From contig SVIW01000001.1 of NCBI GenBank assembly GCA_015069295.1, positions 225,503 through 289,502 on the forward strand: a stretch of 64,000 nt of DNA, given 5' to 3'. Position 1 is the first letter of the stretch; the number at the start of each line of letters is the position of its first letter. The position numbers and the translations under genes were made by a program. Positions 45,276-55,300 of the stretch are shown piece after piece. The stretch is from Clostridiales bacterium (GTDB lineage: Bacteria > Bacillota > Clostridia > Christensenellales > Borkfalkiaceae). The notes below the pieces were generated by a model. That model worked only from the letters and a program-made list of their open reading frames with translations. It was not told the DNA's origin and searched no databases.

Positions 45276-45309
45276 GTTTGGCGGCAACGCCAAACAGCCC
45301 CTAGGGGCT
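45276..45309 (-). promoter_or_regulatory. Leader hairpin plus CTAG-centred palindrome
   Basis: GTTTGGCG/CGCCAAAC (45276-45283 with 45288-45295) directly adjoins the palindrome AGCCCCTAGGGGCT (45296-45309). It lies in the leader of the peptide/surface protein transcript. The layout matches 13991-14033 although the hairpin sequence differs. Confidence 0.55.
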
Positions 45310-45407
45310 TTCTTCTCGCGCTCGAAAGGATTTGAAAATACCTTAATCCTTATCGCAAGACCTTATAAAAACGCTACAATATATTATACTGCCAGTATTC
45401 CAGCTTT

Positions 45408-45449
45408 ATTATAGCACCTTAAATATATATTAGCAAGCTTTTTTGTCAA
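45408..45449 (-). promoter_or_regulatory. Promoter region for the peptide and surface protein
   Basis: Two overlapping candidates lie on the minus strand: TTGCTA (45431-45436) with TATAAT (45408-45413), spacer 17; and TTGACA (45444-45449) with TATATT (45422-45427), spacer 16. Either gives a leader of about 190-210 nt. The region 45215-45500 contains no gene. Confidence 0.6.
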
Positions 45450-45500
45450 GTTTTCGTTAATTTTTAAATAAAAAAACGAATTATGTGAATCGAAAAAAGA

Positions 45501-45534
45501 AATAACACGAGAAGCCGCAGCTTTTCGTGTTATT
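45501..45534 (-). terminator. Terminator of the uxa operon
   Basis: AATAACACGA-G-AAGC pairs with GCTT-T-TCGTGTTATT around CGCA, followed on the minus strand by TCTTTTTTCG. It lies 33 bp after the uxaC stop. Confidence 0.9.
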
Positions 45535-45566
45535 TTCGCCTAATATTTTTGTTTTAATTATTTTAA

Positions 45567-46946
45567 TTAATTTACACCCAAATAGCTTACTGCATTACGA
45601 TAACAAACGTCCTTAATGACTTCACCGACAAGCTTTTCGTTTGCGGTCATTTCGCCGCGCTCCATCATTCCACCCAAATAATTGCAAAGAATACGACGGA
45701 AATAGTGATGGCGAGGATAGGAAAGCAGAGAACGGCTGTCCGTCAGCATTCCCACGAACGCGCCGATATGCCCCGTTGCGGTAAGGTCCTCCAAATGCTT
45801 TTCCATTCCCACTTTGTTATCCAAAAACCACCAAGCGGGTCCGTATTGGATTTTCCCTCTTGCCTCGTCGCTTTGGAAACAGCCGATTAAGGTCATAATT
45901 TCCGCGTTCATTTTCGGATTGAGGTTAAACACAATCGTTTTGGGAAGCGCACCTTCCGTTTGCAAACGATCGAAAAGGCGGGAAAGATTTTTGATGCTGT
46001 TGTCTTCCGCGATGCTGTCATACCCCGTATCCAAACCGAGTTTTTCTAACATCACCGCGTTATTGTTGCGCATCGCGCCGATATGCAGCTCGGTTGCAAT
46101 CGAATACTTTGCGTACAGCTTAAAGAGGAAATAGGTAAGATAGCCTTTGAAAACTTCGCTTTCCGCTTCCGTTACGTTTTCGCCCGCTCTACGCTTTGCA
46201 AACACCCTCGCCGCCTCCGCCTTTTCCGCTACGGGGTAAACGCATTGCAAAGCGACGTCCGCCGCCGTCGTGCCGACTTTGATAAATTCTTGCAAACGTT
46301 CTTCTATTTTACTCTCCAAAACGTCCAAATCCGCCACGTCACCAAGCTTTGCAATAAAGTCGTTATATTGCGCCGCTTCGACGTTCATAATTTTGTCCGC
46401 GCGGAACGCAGGGATTACTTTAAATTTATATCCCTTTTTTGCAATCGCGGGGAACGTGGAAAGGTCGTCAAAGATTTCGTTCGTCGTGAAAAGGTGGGTA
46501 ACGAAAGAGCTTTCAATCAGTTTTTGCGGGGTGATGTTGTTGAGTTTGATATACTCGTTACACCAATCCCAAATAAGTTCTGCGTTTCCCTCGTTGATTT
46601 CCAGTTCACAGTTGAAAAATTCTTTCAATTCCACCTGCGACCAATGGTACAAGGGATTGCCGAACGCCGTACCCAGTACGCGGCAATAGGTTAAAAACTT
46701 TTCCTTGTTGCTCGCACTGCCCGTGATGTATTCTTCGTTCACGCCGTAGTTGCGCATCAAACGCCATTTGTAATGATCGCCTGCAAGCCAAATTTGAAAC
46801 ACGTCGTCAAAGGGCTTGTTTTCCAAAATCTGCTTTTCGGGCAAATGACAGTGATAATCGAATATCGGCATATCCTTTGCATAGGAAAAATACAGTTTTT
46901 CCGCCGTTTTGTTCGTCAGTAAAAAGTTGTCTTTAATATAACTCAT
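45567..46946 (-). CDS. uxaC: Glucuronate/galacturonate isomerase
   Basis: This 459-aa cytoplasmic enzyme isomerises D-galacturonate to D-tagaturonate (and D-glucuronate to D-fructuronate). It has the amidohydrolase-like HxH metal motif in FDYHCHLPEKQI (residues ~29-40), the family segments FQIWLAGDHYKWRLMRNYGV and LHIGAMRNNNAVM, and the C-terminal TDSRSLLSYPRHHYFRRILCNYLG. The length matches the family (about 460-470). The start overlaps the uxaA stop by 4 bp (ATGA). It is third in the uxaB-uxaA-uxaC operon. Confidence 0.97.
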   Translation of the reverse strand: MSYIKDNFLLTNKTAEKLYFSYAKDMPIFDYHCHLPEKQILENKPFDDVFQIWLAGDHYKWRLMRNYGVNEEYITGSASNKEKFLTYCRVLGTAFGNPLYHWSQVELKEFFNCELEINEGNAELIWDWCNEYIKLNNITPQKLIESSFVTHLFTTNEIFDDLSTFPAIAKKGYKFKVIPAFRADKIMNVEAAQYNDFIAKLGDVADLDVLESKIEERLQEFIKVGTTAADVALQCVYPVAEKAEAARVFAKRRAGENVTEAESEVFKGYLTYFLFKLYAKYSIATELHIGAMRNNNAVMLEKLGLDTGYDSIAEDNSIKNLSRLFDRLQTEGALPKTIVFNLNPKMNAEIMTLIGCFQSDEARGKIQYGPAWWFLDNKVGMEKHLEDLTATGHIGAFVGMLTDSRSLLSYPRHHYFRRILCNYLGGMMERGEMTANEKLVGEVIKDVCYRNAVSYLGVN

Positions 46947-48343
46947 AAGGTAACCCCCGTTTTATAAAATGCGATTTCTCGCACGTCTTCGCTTTTGCAT
47001 TTATATTCGCCGTCCACCGTCTTTTTCAATAGCTCGAACAGCCCCTCTTCGTCCATTCCGTAGGCGTTAAAATCAATCCAATTATTTTTGAACGCGGAAA
47101 TTTTGTCGTTCGAGGCGATTTTCATCGTCGGCACGAAAGTAGAAAACGGAGTCCCTCTGCCCGTGGTAAACAGTACGATTTGACACCCGCTTGCCGCCAA
47201 CGCCGTTGCGGCGATAAGGTCGTTACCCGGCGCGTTCAACGCGGACACGCCCCCCACCTTTACCTGTTCGCCGTACGCAAGCACGTCCACGATTTGACTG
47301 CTGCCCGCCTTTTCCACGCAACCCAAGGATTTCTCTTCTAAGGTCGTTATTCCGCCCTTCTTGTTACCGGGCGAGGGGTTTTCGTAGACGGGGAAGCCTT
47401 GCGAGGTATAATACGCCTTGAAATCCTCGATCATCTTCTTATATTTTTCAAACGTTTGCACGTCCTTACACTTGTTCATAAGCCGTTGTTCCGCGCCGAA
47501 CATTTCGGGGACTTCCGTTAAGATTGCGCTGCCGCCAAGCCCCACGATTTTGTCGGAAATTCTCCCCACGAGCGGGTTTGCCGTCAACCCCGAATACCCG
47601 TCGCTCCCACCGCATTTTAAGCCGATGCAAAGCTGAGAAAAATCAACGTCTTCCCGTTTTAATTCTTTTGCTTTTTGAGCAAAACCGCGCAAAATTTCCA
47701 TACCGTACGCGTGCTCGTCTTCTACCTCTTGGCAATTAAAATAGGCGATGTTTTCCCGCTTATAGGGCGCGAGATATTCTTTTATCCCTTCCAAAGCGTT
47801 GTTTTCACAGCCCAACCCCACGAATAAAACGAAGCTTGCGTTCGGGTTTAACGCAACGGAACAAAGCAGCTTTTTAATATTTTCGTTATCCTCGCCAAGC
47901 TGACTGCAACCGAACTGATGGGTGAGCGCAAAAATGCCGTCAATACTCCCTTCCACGTACGCTTGCGCCTCTTTTGCAAGCCGCATACAGACGTTGTTGA
48001 CGCAACCTACGGTCGGGATAATATAGATTTCATTGCGAATCCCCGCTCTGCCGTGTTTGCGCTTAAAACCGCGGAAAAACGCCTGGGATTTCTTCGGGAT
48101 TTCCGCGTTAAACTCGTACCTGTATGCCACGTCTTCGTCTAAATGCGATTTTACGTTGTGCGTATGCACCCAATCGCCCGCCGCAATATCTTGGGTAGCT
48201 CTGCCGATAATTTCGCCGTATTTAACGACGTATTCCCCCTGTGAGATCTCCCGCAAAGCGAATTTGTGTCCCGCCGCTATTTTTTCGTCGCCGTCCAAAG
48301 CCACGCCTACGTTGTCTTTCTCGTTAATAATAATCGTTTTCAT
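46943..48343 (-). CDS. uxaA: Altronate dehydratase
   Basis: This 466-aa protein holds the small N-terminal SAF-like domain (residues 1-90, with DWVHTHNVKSHL) and the large catalytic UxaA domain in one chain. The latter shows GIRNEIYIIPTVGCVNN, LTHQFGCSQLGEDN, GLKCGGSDGYSGLTANP and FTTGRGTPFSTFVPTMKI, with Cys and His residues for the iron site. It dehydrates D-altronate to 2-keto-3-deoxy-D-gluconate. Galactarate dehydratases are relatives, but the neighbours uxaB and uxaC support altronate. It lies 3 bp after uxaB. Confidence 0.95.
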   Translation of the reverse strand: MKTIIINEKDNVGVALDGDEKIAAGHKFALREISQGEYVVKYGEIIGRATQDIAAGDWVHTHNVKSHLDEDVAYRYEFNAEIPKKSQAFFRGFKRKHGRAGIRNEIYIIPTVGCVNNVCMRLAKEAQAYVEGSIDGIFALTHQFGCSQLGEDNENIKKLLCSVALNPNASFVLFVGLGCENNALEGIKEYLAPYKRENIAYFNCQEVEDEHAYGMEILRGFAQKAKELKREDVDFSQLCIGLKCGGSDGYSGLTANPLVGRISDKIVGLGGSAILTEVPEMFGAEQRLMNKCKDVQTFEKYKKMIEDFKAYYTSQGFPVYENPSPGNKKGGITTLEEKSLGCVEKAGSSQIVDVLAYGEQVKVGGVSALNAPGNDLIAATALAASGCQIVLFTTGRGTPFSTFVPTMKIASNDKISAFKNNWIDFNAYGMDEEGLFELLKKTVDGEYKCKSEDVREIAFYKTGVTL

Positions 48344-48346
48344 CGT

Positions 48347-49720
48347 TTATAACAAACTCTTCCCCTCGTTTAAAAGTCGGATATTTTCCTCTACGCTATC
48401 CGCAAAGCTTTCGTACGCCGTCAAATCCTCGCCCCAGACCTTTTCGTCCTGCATAAAGCCGCGCACGCTACCGCCCTGCGCAAAATACCGCAAGTAGGGC
48501 AAATCGTCCATCAGTTCGATTTCGCGGCTGGGCAGGGACACGAAGAACTTTCCGCCCCGTTCCACCACGGACGAATAGAGCTTCATAAGATAGGAAAAGC
48601 CCTTCGTCATATTGGGCGCAATTTTCTTATGGCGCGTATAATAGTCTTTAAAGCTGGGCAAATTTCTCGCCGCCCATTTGGAGATGCTGTTCAAGGAAAT
48701 ACTCGTCAACAGATGGTTGAGATAGGGGTTGGAGAATCTATCCAACACGCTGTCAGCAAATACCTGGGTAGCCGCTACGTCGTCGGAAACGAAGGGCGTA
48801 ATCTCCTCTTCCAAGGTATCGAGCAAGAATTTAGAAAGCCGACTATCCTGCATACAGTCGTACACGGTTACCGCGCCTTCCCAAAGCCCTGCCGGCACGA
48901 GATTGGTATGACTGCCGTTTAATACGCGCACCTTTCTCTTTTTATAATAGCCGATATTTTCCGTCAAAACGACCTCGATATTGTGCACGCCTTCCTTTAC
49001 GTATTTTGCAATATCCCCTTTCTTTTCGACCGCCCAAAGCCCGAACGGTTCGCCCACGGAAACAAGCTCGTCCTTTTTGCCAATCAAAGTTTCTAGGTGC
49101 GCGCGCGTTTCCTCGTCGCGGGGATACCCCGACACGATTCTATCCACCAAAGTATTGCAATAAAAGTTTTGTTTATCGTTCCATTCTTTAAACCCTTTGG
49201 GTAAATTCCAAAGAGCAATATATTTATCTACGCAGCCTTTCAACGCCGTTGCGTTGTTGTCGATCAGCTCGACGGGCAACAGATACACTCCGTTAAGCCC
49301 CGCCGTGAAACGCGCGTATAAGAATTTCGTCAATTTTGCAGGATAGGTAATTTCTTCAAACCCGTCTATGCTATCCTTTTCATTAAAGCAAATCCCCGCT
49401 TCCGTGGTATTGGACACAATCAGCTTTACCGACTCGTCTTTCGCCAAATCGTAATACGCTGCTTGGTTTGCAAACGGGTCGATCACCGAACCGAGCACGT
49501 CAATCCTTTTCACCGTTTCTACCGCTTTGCCGTTTTCCATACCGCGAAGCACCACGTGGTAAACGTTGTTTTGCTTTTCAAAGCGCTCTAGCGTACCAAA
49601 CGTAATGGGTTTTACTATATGCACCTCGTAATTACCGCCCTCTTCGTTTAAGGTATCAAAATAGGCGTCCACAAAGGTACGCAAAAAATTCCCCTCGCCA
49701 AACTGTACGATTTTAATCAT
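48347..49720 (-). CDS. uxaB: Tagaturonate reductase
   Basis: This 457-aa NADH-dependent dehydrogenase of the polyol-specific long-chain family reduces D-tagaturonate to D-altronate. It has an N-terminal Rossmann fold (IVQFGEGNFLRTFVDAY), VSNTTEAGI, and the catalytic-region segment RVLNGSHTNLVPAG that is typical of the family (Lys in KKRKVRVLNGSH, Asn, His). The start at 49720 (AGAGGTG upstream) is preferred to 49777, which overlaps the promoter. It is the first gene of the operon, divergent from an AraC regulator. Confidence 0.95.
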   Translation of the reverse strand: MIKIVQFGEGNFLRTFVDAYFDTLNEEGGNYEVHIVKPITFGTLERFEKQNNVYHVVLRGMENGKAVETVKRIDVLGSVIDPFANQAAYYDLAKDESVKLIVSNTTEAGICFNEKDSIDGFEEITYPAKLTKFLYARFTAGLNGVYLLPVELIDNNATALKGCVDKYIALWNLPKGFKEWNDKQNFYCNTLVDRIVSGYPRDEETRAHLETLIGKKDELVSVGEPFGLWAVEKKGDIAKYVKEGVHNIEVVLTENIGYYKKRKVRVLNGSHTNLVPAGLWEGAVTVYDCMQDSRLSKFLLDTLEEEITPFVSDDVAATQVFADSVLDRFSNPYLNHLLTSISLNSISKWAARNLPSFKDYYTRHKKIAPNMTKGFSYLMKLYSSVVERGGKFFVSLPSREIELMDDLPYLRYFAQGGSVRGFMQDEKVWGEDLTAYESFADSVEENIRLLNEGKSLL

Positions 49721-49748
49721 AACAACACCTCTTGTCGTTTTTTCTTTT

Positions 49749-49777
49749 ATTATATCACGAATATACTTGACAATCAA
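49749..49777 (-). promoter_or_regulatory. uxa operon promoter
   Basis: TTGATT (49772-49777) and TATAAT (49749-49754) are separated by 17 bp on the minus strand. It overlaps the oppositely directed araC promoter at 49767-49795, so the two compete for RNA polymerase. Confidence 0.8.
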
Positions 49778-49795
49778 TATAAAAAATGCTAATAT
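49767..49795 (+). promoter_or_regulatory. Promoter of the divergent AraC regulator
   Basis: TTGACA (49767-49772) and TAATAT (49790-49795) are separated by 17 bp. The -35 shares bases with the -35 of the uxa promoter. Confidence 0.8.
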
Positions 49796-49835
49796 TTTAT
49801 TAAATTACATAGATATTATAATTTTAGGAAGATTT

Positions 49836-50627
49836 ATGGCTTTTATCGAGTTTGAAAAATCGGTCAAGAAAAACGATTGGTCGATGAACGATTTACATTC
49901 GCATTCCCATTATGAAATTTATTTTTTAAGCAAGGGTTCGCGGCATTTTTTTCTGTCGAACGCGCTGTATAAACTAACGGCGCCCGTACTGCTAGTCATT
50001 CCGCCCCACGTGATGCATAAAACGGAAGGCGGACCGTTCGAACGGTTTAACCTCAACGTCGGCGGTGGGGATTTGGATTCTTTTCAAAAAGAAAGTTTAG
50101 AAAAGAACGCCCTGCGGCTCGTTTCGCTTAACCCGGAAGAAGCCAAGGCGTTGACCCAACTTTTTGAAGAGGTTGAAAAGACGGACAAGCGCGACAAACA
50201 CGCGGGGCAAATTTTACGCGCTTATTTTTCTTATTTCTGCGTGCTGTTATACAATCTGCATTCCGTTAAGCTACCCGATAAAAAAACGGAAAACAATATG
50301 CCCCCGCTCGTTTTAAAAATCGTCGATTACTTAAACGGGCATTACGACGAGAAAATAACTTTGGAGGAATTGGCGCAAAACTTTTTCGTTTCCAAAGCGA
50401 CCCTGCTGTACAATTTTAAAAAGTATACGAACTGTTCTCCCATCGACTTTTTAATAAACGTACGCCTAACCAAAGCCAAAGAATTGCTGACAAACACCAA
50501 AAAAAGCGTGCAGGAAATTTCGGAGATGTGCGGTTTTTCTTCCGCTAATTATTTTGGTTTGCTTTTTAAACAAAAGGAAAAACTCTCCCCCGCAGGCTAT
50601 CGAAAACTACAACAGCAAAAAATATAA
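49836..50627 (+). CDS. AraC-family regulator of the uronate locus
   Basis: This 263-aa protein has an N-terminal cupin (residues ~10-90: MNDLHSHSHYEIYFLSKG, LLVIPPHVMHKTEGG), which usually binds a sugar, and a C-terminal double HTH (~165-260: ITLEELAQNFFVSKATLLYNF, SVQEISEMCGFSSANYFGLLF). The start at 49836 follows TAGGAAG; the longer frame overlaps the promoter. Its position opposite uxaB suggests that it controls the uxa operon and perhaps the GH28 gene, with galacturonate or an intermediate as effector. That pairing is inferred. Confidence 0.92.
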   Translation: MAFIEFEKSVKKNDWSMNDLHSHSHYEIYFLSKGSRHFFLSNALYKLTAPVLLVIPPHVMHKTEGGPFERFNLNVGGGDLDSFQKESLEKNALRLVSLNPEEAKALTQLFEEVEKTDKRDKHAGQILRAYFSYFCVLLYNLHSVKLPDKKTENNMPPLVLKIVDYLNGHYDEKITLEELAQNFFVSKATLLYNFKKYTNCSPIDFLINVRLTKAKELLTNTKKSVQEISEMCGFSSANYFGLLFKQKEKLSPAGYRKLQQQKI

Positions 50628-50656
50628 AACACAGCCGCAAAAATGCGGCTGTGTTT
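50627..50656. terminator. Bidirectional terminator
   Basis: A perfect 13-bp stem AAACACAGCCGCA/TGCGGCTGTGTTT with an AAAA loop lies at the end of the AraC gene (it begins at the stop codon). It also serves the convergent GH28 gene. Confidence 0.95.
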
Positions 50657-50680
50657 CTTTTCATCTCGTACCTGCCCCCG

Positions 50681-52072
50681 TTATTTTATCAAAAGATTGT
50701 TTACGTTTTCAAAAACGAAATCTTCTCTGACGTCAGGTTTATCCGTTTTAATCGTTACGTTATCCAAGGTCAAGCCCTCGATATGACGGAAGAAAATCCC
50801 TTTCGCCGGCAAAAATCTTCCGTAGGTATTTACCTCGGGATAGGGCTTGGGTTCTTCAGGCACGACGGGGTCAAACTCTTGTACGCCCCCGTCTAAATGC
50901 AAATGCACGTTTCTAAGCGTAATATTTTCCAAAGGATAGCCCTTCAAACCGCAGACGTTGCAGGTGATTTGCCAAGGCTCTTCCCCCGTTGCGTTGGTCG
51001 AATCGTTGGTATAGCCAAAAACCCCCATACGCCAAGGATATTGCAAGGTATCGTTTTTCACAAAGCTGTCGTAATTCCACGCGACGATTTCATACGGCTC
51101 GTAAGGCCCTTCCGCCACAAGGTTTTCAATCAGCACGTTTTTAATGGCGCCGATTTCTCTGCCCGCAGGCCCGCGCATACGCTTCCCGATATGGATAAAC
51201 AAGGGAGCGCCTACGTTGCGCATCGTAATATCCCGCAAAGTGATTCCATCAAAAACCGCCCCGTCTACGCTTTCAATGGCAATCCCCGTGATACGCGTTT
51301 CACGGATATCTATCTTTTCAACGAGAATATCTTCAAACCCGCCGTTCGTTTCCGTGCCGAATTTAATGGCAGTGCAGCGGCTTTTTAAACGACAGTTTTT
51401 AACGTGTATGTTTTTACAAATATCCAAGCGATTGAGCGTATACGAGCTTTTAAACACAATAGCGTCGTCGCCAGCCTCTACGTCGCAATCGTAAATGCGG
51501 ACGTTCTTGGAATTGTCGGGGCTGATACCGTCTATGTATACGCGCATCGAAATACCGTGCACGTCCACGTTTTCACAGCCTGCAAAGTAAACGGCAAGGT
51601 CAGTAACGTGGTCGATACGGGAAATGGAAATTTCTACGTTCTTACATTCTTTTAAAGCAATACATTTCGGACCTCTATGCACGATATCCCGCACGTTGTC
51701 CTCGTCCCAAACCGAACGCATATCCACCCGTCCTTCCCCGACAATAGCGATATTTTCGCAGTTTCTGCCCACGAACATCGAACAGTCGAAATAGCTGTGC
51801 GATTGGTCTTGATAGAGCGGGTATTCGATTTTCTCCTGCGGCGCATAATCGTAAAAATTAAGACTGCCTAAAATGCACGCGCCTTTCTCTACGCGGATAC
51901 GCACGTTGCTTTTTAAAAATACGGTTGCCAAAACGTAGTCCCCGCAAGGCACGAGCACCTCGCCGCCACCCGCTTTATTACACTCGTCTATTGCGCGTTG
52001 AAACGCAGCCGTATCCAAAGTTACCCCATCGGCAAGCGCGCCGTAATTTTTTACGTTAAAAATAGTATTCAT
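50681..52072 (-). CDS. GH28 polygalacturonase-like enzyme
   Basis: This ~463-aa right-handed beta-helix glycosidase begins FNVKNYGALADGVTLDTAAF, the standard GH28 N-terminus. The catalytic-region pattern is visible as ISPDNSKNVRIYDCDVEAGDDAIVFKS (conserved Asp and Asp-Asp), with RCTAIKFGTETNGG after it. No signal peptide is seen, so it is probably cytoplasmic and acts on imported oligogalacturonides or related pectic fragments. The start is uncertain: 52072 fits the family, but the ribosome site is weak, and 52084 is possible. It has its own consensus promoter. The neighbouring uxa operon would use the released galacturonate. Confidence 0.9.
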   Translation of the reverse strand: MNTIFNVKNYGALADGVTLDTAAFQRAIDECNKAGGGEVLVPCGDYVLATVFLKSNVRIRVEKGACILGSLNFYDYAPQEKIEYPLYQDQSHSYFDCSMFVGRNCENIAIVGEGRVDMRSVWDEDNVRDIVHRGPKCIALKECKNVEISISRIDHVTDLAVYFAGCENVDVHGISMRVYIDGISPDNSKNVRIYDCDVEAGDDAIVFKSSYTLNRLDICKNIHVKNCRLKSRCTAIKFGTETNGGFEDILVEKIDIRETRITGIAIESVDGAVFDGITLRDITMRNVGAPLFIHIGKRMRGPAGREIGAIKNVLIENLVAEGPYEPYEIVAWNYDSFVKNDTLQYPWRMGVFGYTNDSTNATGEEPWQITCNVCGLKGYPLENITLRNVHLHLDGGVQEFDPVVPEEPKPYPEVNTYGRFLPAKGIFFRHIEGLTLDNVTIKTDKPDVREDFVFENVNNLLIK

Positions 52073-52100
52073 ATCCCTAACCATCCTTTTTGTTGATAAG

Positions 52101-52129
52101 ATTATAACACAGCTTGCTTGCCTTGTCAA
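52101..52129 (-). promoter_or_regulatory. Consensus promoter of the GH28 gene
   Basis: TTGACA (52124-52129) and TATAAT (52101-52106) are separated by exactly 17 bp on the minus strand. The leader is only about 20-25 nt. The region 52130-52285 shows only a degenerate REP-like stretch. Confidence 0.88.
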
Positions 52130-52285
52130 CCCTCTTTTCTGTCAAAATTTCACGGATATTCGGCTTGTTATTCCTTATGAAAGCAGAGGGTTCTCTTTGG
52201 GTGGTTTCAAGATTACCACAAGGTTTTGCCCTTCGTAATGACAAAAAGATTTCCACGCCCCTTGCAACGACGAAAAACACGAAAA

Positions 52286-52318
52286 AATCCCCTGTAAGGA
52301 ATTTCCTTACAGGGGATT
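52286..52318. terminator. Terminator of the 1028-aa surface protein gene
   Basis: AATCCCCTGTAAGGAA/TTCCTTACAGGGGATT form a near-perfect long palindrome with U-runs on both sides, 33 bp after the surface protein stop. Confidence 0.9.
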
Positions 52319-52350
52319 GCTTTTTTAAAGCGTTTTTCTATTCTTAAAAA

Positions 52351-55300
52351 TTAGTCTTCTTTCTTCTTTTTAAGAACGACTACTGCCGCGCCGAGCATAG
52401 CAACCGCTGCGCTTACGCCGCCGATAACGCTACCGCAACCGCCTTCTTCTTCAGCAGGTTCAGCGGGGATTGCCGTGTAAACCGCTTCAACCGTTACGTC
52501 GCCGCCGTTAAGTTCGTACGTAGCCCAAGCGCCCGTGTAACCGTCTTTTGCAGGAACTTCGGGAACGGTGATTTCTTTGTCGTCTACCGTATAGGTATCA
52601 GAGCCAACCGTTTCGCCGTCTGCAACGAAGGTTACCGTGTATTCAACCGCCGTGTAAACCGCGTTAACGGTTACGTCGCCCGTCGTCAATTCGTAAGCAG
52701 CCCAAGCAGCCGTATAATGTTCTTTTGCAGGAACTTCGGGAACGGTGATTTCTTTGTCGTCTACCGTATAGGTATCGGAGCCAACCGTTTCGCCGTCTGC
52801 AACGAAGGTTACCGTGTATTCGATAATCGTCCATACGGGTTCAACCTGCAAATCAGCAAGCGTTACGTCTTCAACCGTCTTATTCCAAGCCACCGAATAG
52901 CCTTCCATTGCCAAGTCCGCGGGAACTTCGGGGAAGACGACTTCGTCAATCGTTTCTACCGTGAAGGTAATAGGAGCTGCCAAAAGCATACCCGTTCTGG
53001 GATGATTGAAGCTGATCGTGTATTCAACAGCCGTGTACACTGCGTTAACCGTTACGTCGCCGCCGTTCAATTCGTAAGTAGCCCAAGCAGCCGTGTAATG
53101 ATCTTTTGCAGGAATTTCGGGAACGGTGATATCCTTATCTTCTACCGTGTAGGTATCCGTACCAACCGTTTCGTTATCTGCTACGAACGTTACCGTGTAG
53201 GTGATTGCCGTGTAAACCGCGTTAACCGTAATACCGCCAACAACCAATTCGTAAGCTTCCCAAGCGCCCGTATAATGCGCCTTTTCAGGTACTGCGGGAG
53301 CCGCGATTTCTTCATCTTCTACGGTGTATTCAACCGTGTCGACCGTTTGTCCGTCTGCAACGAAGGTCGCCGTATATTTGATTGCCGTCCATACGGGTTC
53401 AACCTGCAAATCTGCAAGCGTTACGTCTTCAACCGTCTTATTCCAAGCAACCGTATAGCCTTCCATTGCCAATTCTTCGGGAACTGCAGGGAATTCTACG
53501 CTGTCAATCGTTTCTACCGTAAACTTGATAGGCGCTGCCAAAAGCATACCCGTTCTGGGATGGTTGAAGCTAATCGTGTATTCGATTGCTTCTTTTGCAT
53601 AGGATTTCGTCAATACGAGACCTTCATACGCAACGTCTTCGTCAAAGTTCCAAAGCGCACCGTTAGCCGTCTTCCAGCCTTCCAAGGTATAGCGATAGCC
53701 GCCTTCTTCATACGAATCTTCTGCCGTGGGCTTTTGAAGTTTCGAACCAAGCATAACCGTCTTTTCTTCGCCGTCAACCGTTACCGTGCCTGCTACTACG
53801 GGTACGTTTTCCAAAAGGATATCTTTCGATACGGTACCTGCAACCCCTTTGCTTGCAATACCGACCGTAAAGCCCGCGCCGATTTTAACGGTAAGGGTTT
53901 CCATTTCAAAGTGAGGAATCAAAGCAGCGTCGATGTACAGTTCCATCGTGTTGCGAACGCCGCCGGTCTTCTCCGCGTCTACGATATGCAAAAGAATCCC
54001 TCTACCCCCAAATACGTCGAAGGGCCACATCGGCGTTTTGCCTTCCGTGTCCGCATACAATTCTGCGTTCAGTTCTTGCCCGATTGCCGAAATCTCGTCG
54101 ATCGTCATATATTCGCCGCCAACGTCAATCGAAATGAAACTGCGTGCAATTTCGTATTCGCCGCCATAGTTATAATCCCATTCGTTGATGTAGTTGCCAA
54201 CGTGAGGGAATTCGAGCCCGTTGGGCAAGGTAAAGGAAATCGTAATAACGTCTCTGTATTCAGCAACGTTCCCCTCTGCGTCTTTGATGGGAGCTTGCGT
54301 GAGGGCAGAATGTACGTTCGTAACTTCTTCAATCAACTCATCGTTATTTACAAACGTATTGCCAAGTCTCTTAAAGACAACGTCTTCTTCTACTACGTAG
54401 CATTTGTCCGTAGTAGTATAGCAAGGAATTTGACAACCTGCTTTGATAACGATTTCTTGTGCAGCGTTGATTTTATCTGCATTGAACTGCGAAGGGGTAC
54501 GGAAGGAGCATACGTCTGCACCGTGCAAACCCGTGAAATAGCATTCCGTGGTCTGAGAGTTATCCGTAACGCAATACGAAGCCAAGCTTACGCCGTCAAC
54601 GTAGATGTTATCATAAAGCTTTAACGCGTCTGCATAGTCTTTATCCGCTTTATTTTCACCAGCCACGTAGTCGTGTCCTTCAAGGGCGAGACCAAACCAG
54701 TTTCTCGTTTCGTTCGTGCCATACCACTTCACACCCGTAACGTTTACGGGAACTTCTTCCAAATCAGCAACGACCGCACCGAACAAGTTTCCAGTGAAGG
54801 AGTTGTTGGGCTTAATTTTTAATTCAACGTCCTTGCTAAGATAATATTCTTGCTCGCTCGTTACTTTGCCTGCCACTTCTTCCAACGCTTCGGTGGAGAA
54901 GTCCTTTTTAATAACGATGCTCGTTACTTCGTTTGCAGGCAAATAATCGGTGGGAATATAAATATCCAAGCATTTTGCCGACAAAGAAGGGTGATGCAAA
55001 ATTTTCACGAAAATCGGCGCGTAGTTTACAGGGTCGTTGCCAAGCTCGTTGCACAAGCTCGTAACGTGTTCTCTTTCGCCCGCTTCCACAGCCGCCTTAT
55101 ATTCTGCCACGTGCTGCGCTACCGATTTGCCGTTGACGTAAATCCATTCTAAAACGGCAGTCTCGCTGTTCTTCATCAAAAAGTTGCCGAATTCCCAAGC
55201 GTTAGCATCGCCTGCGGTAAGCGCGATACGGTATAAAGGGGTATCCGCAAAATCGCCTACTGCGCCCCAGTTGAGTACCGATACGGACGAAGCCATATCA

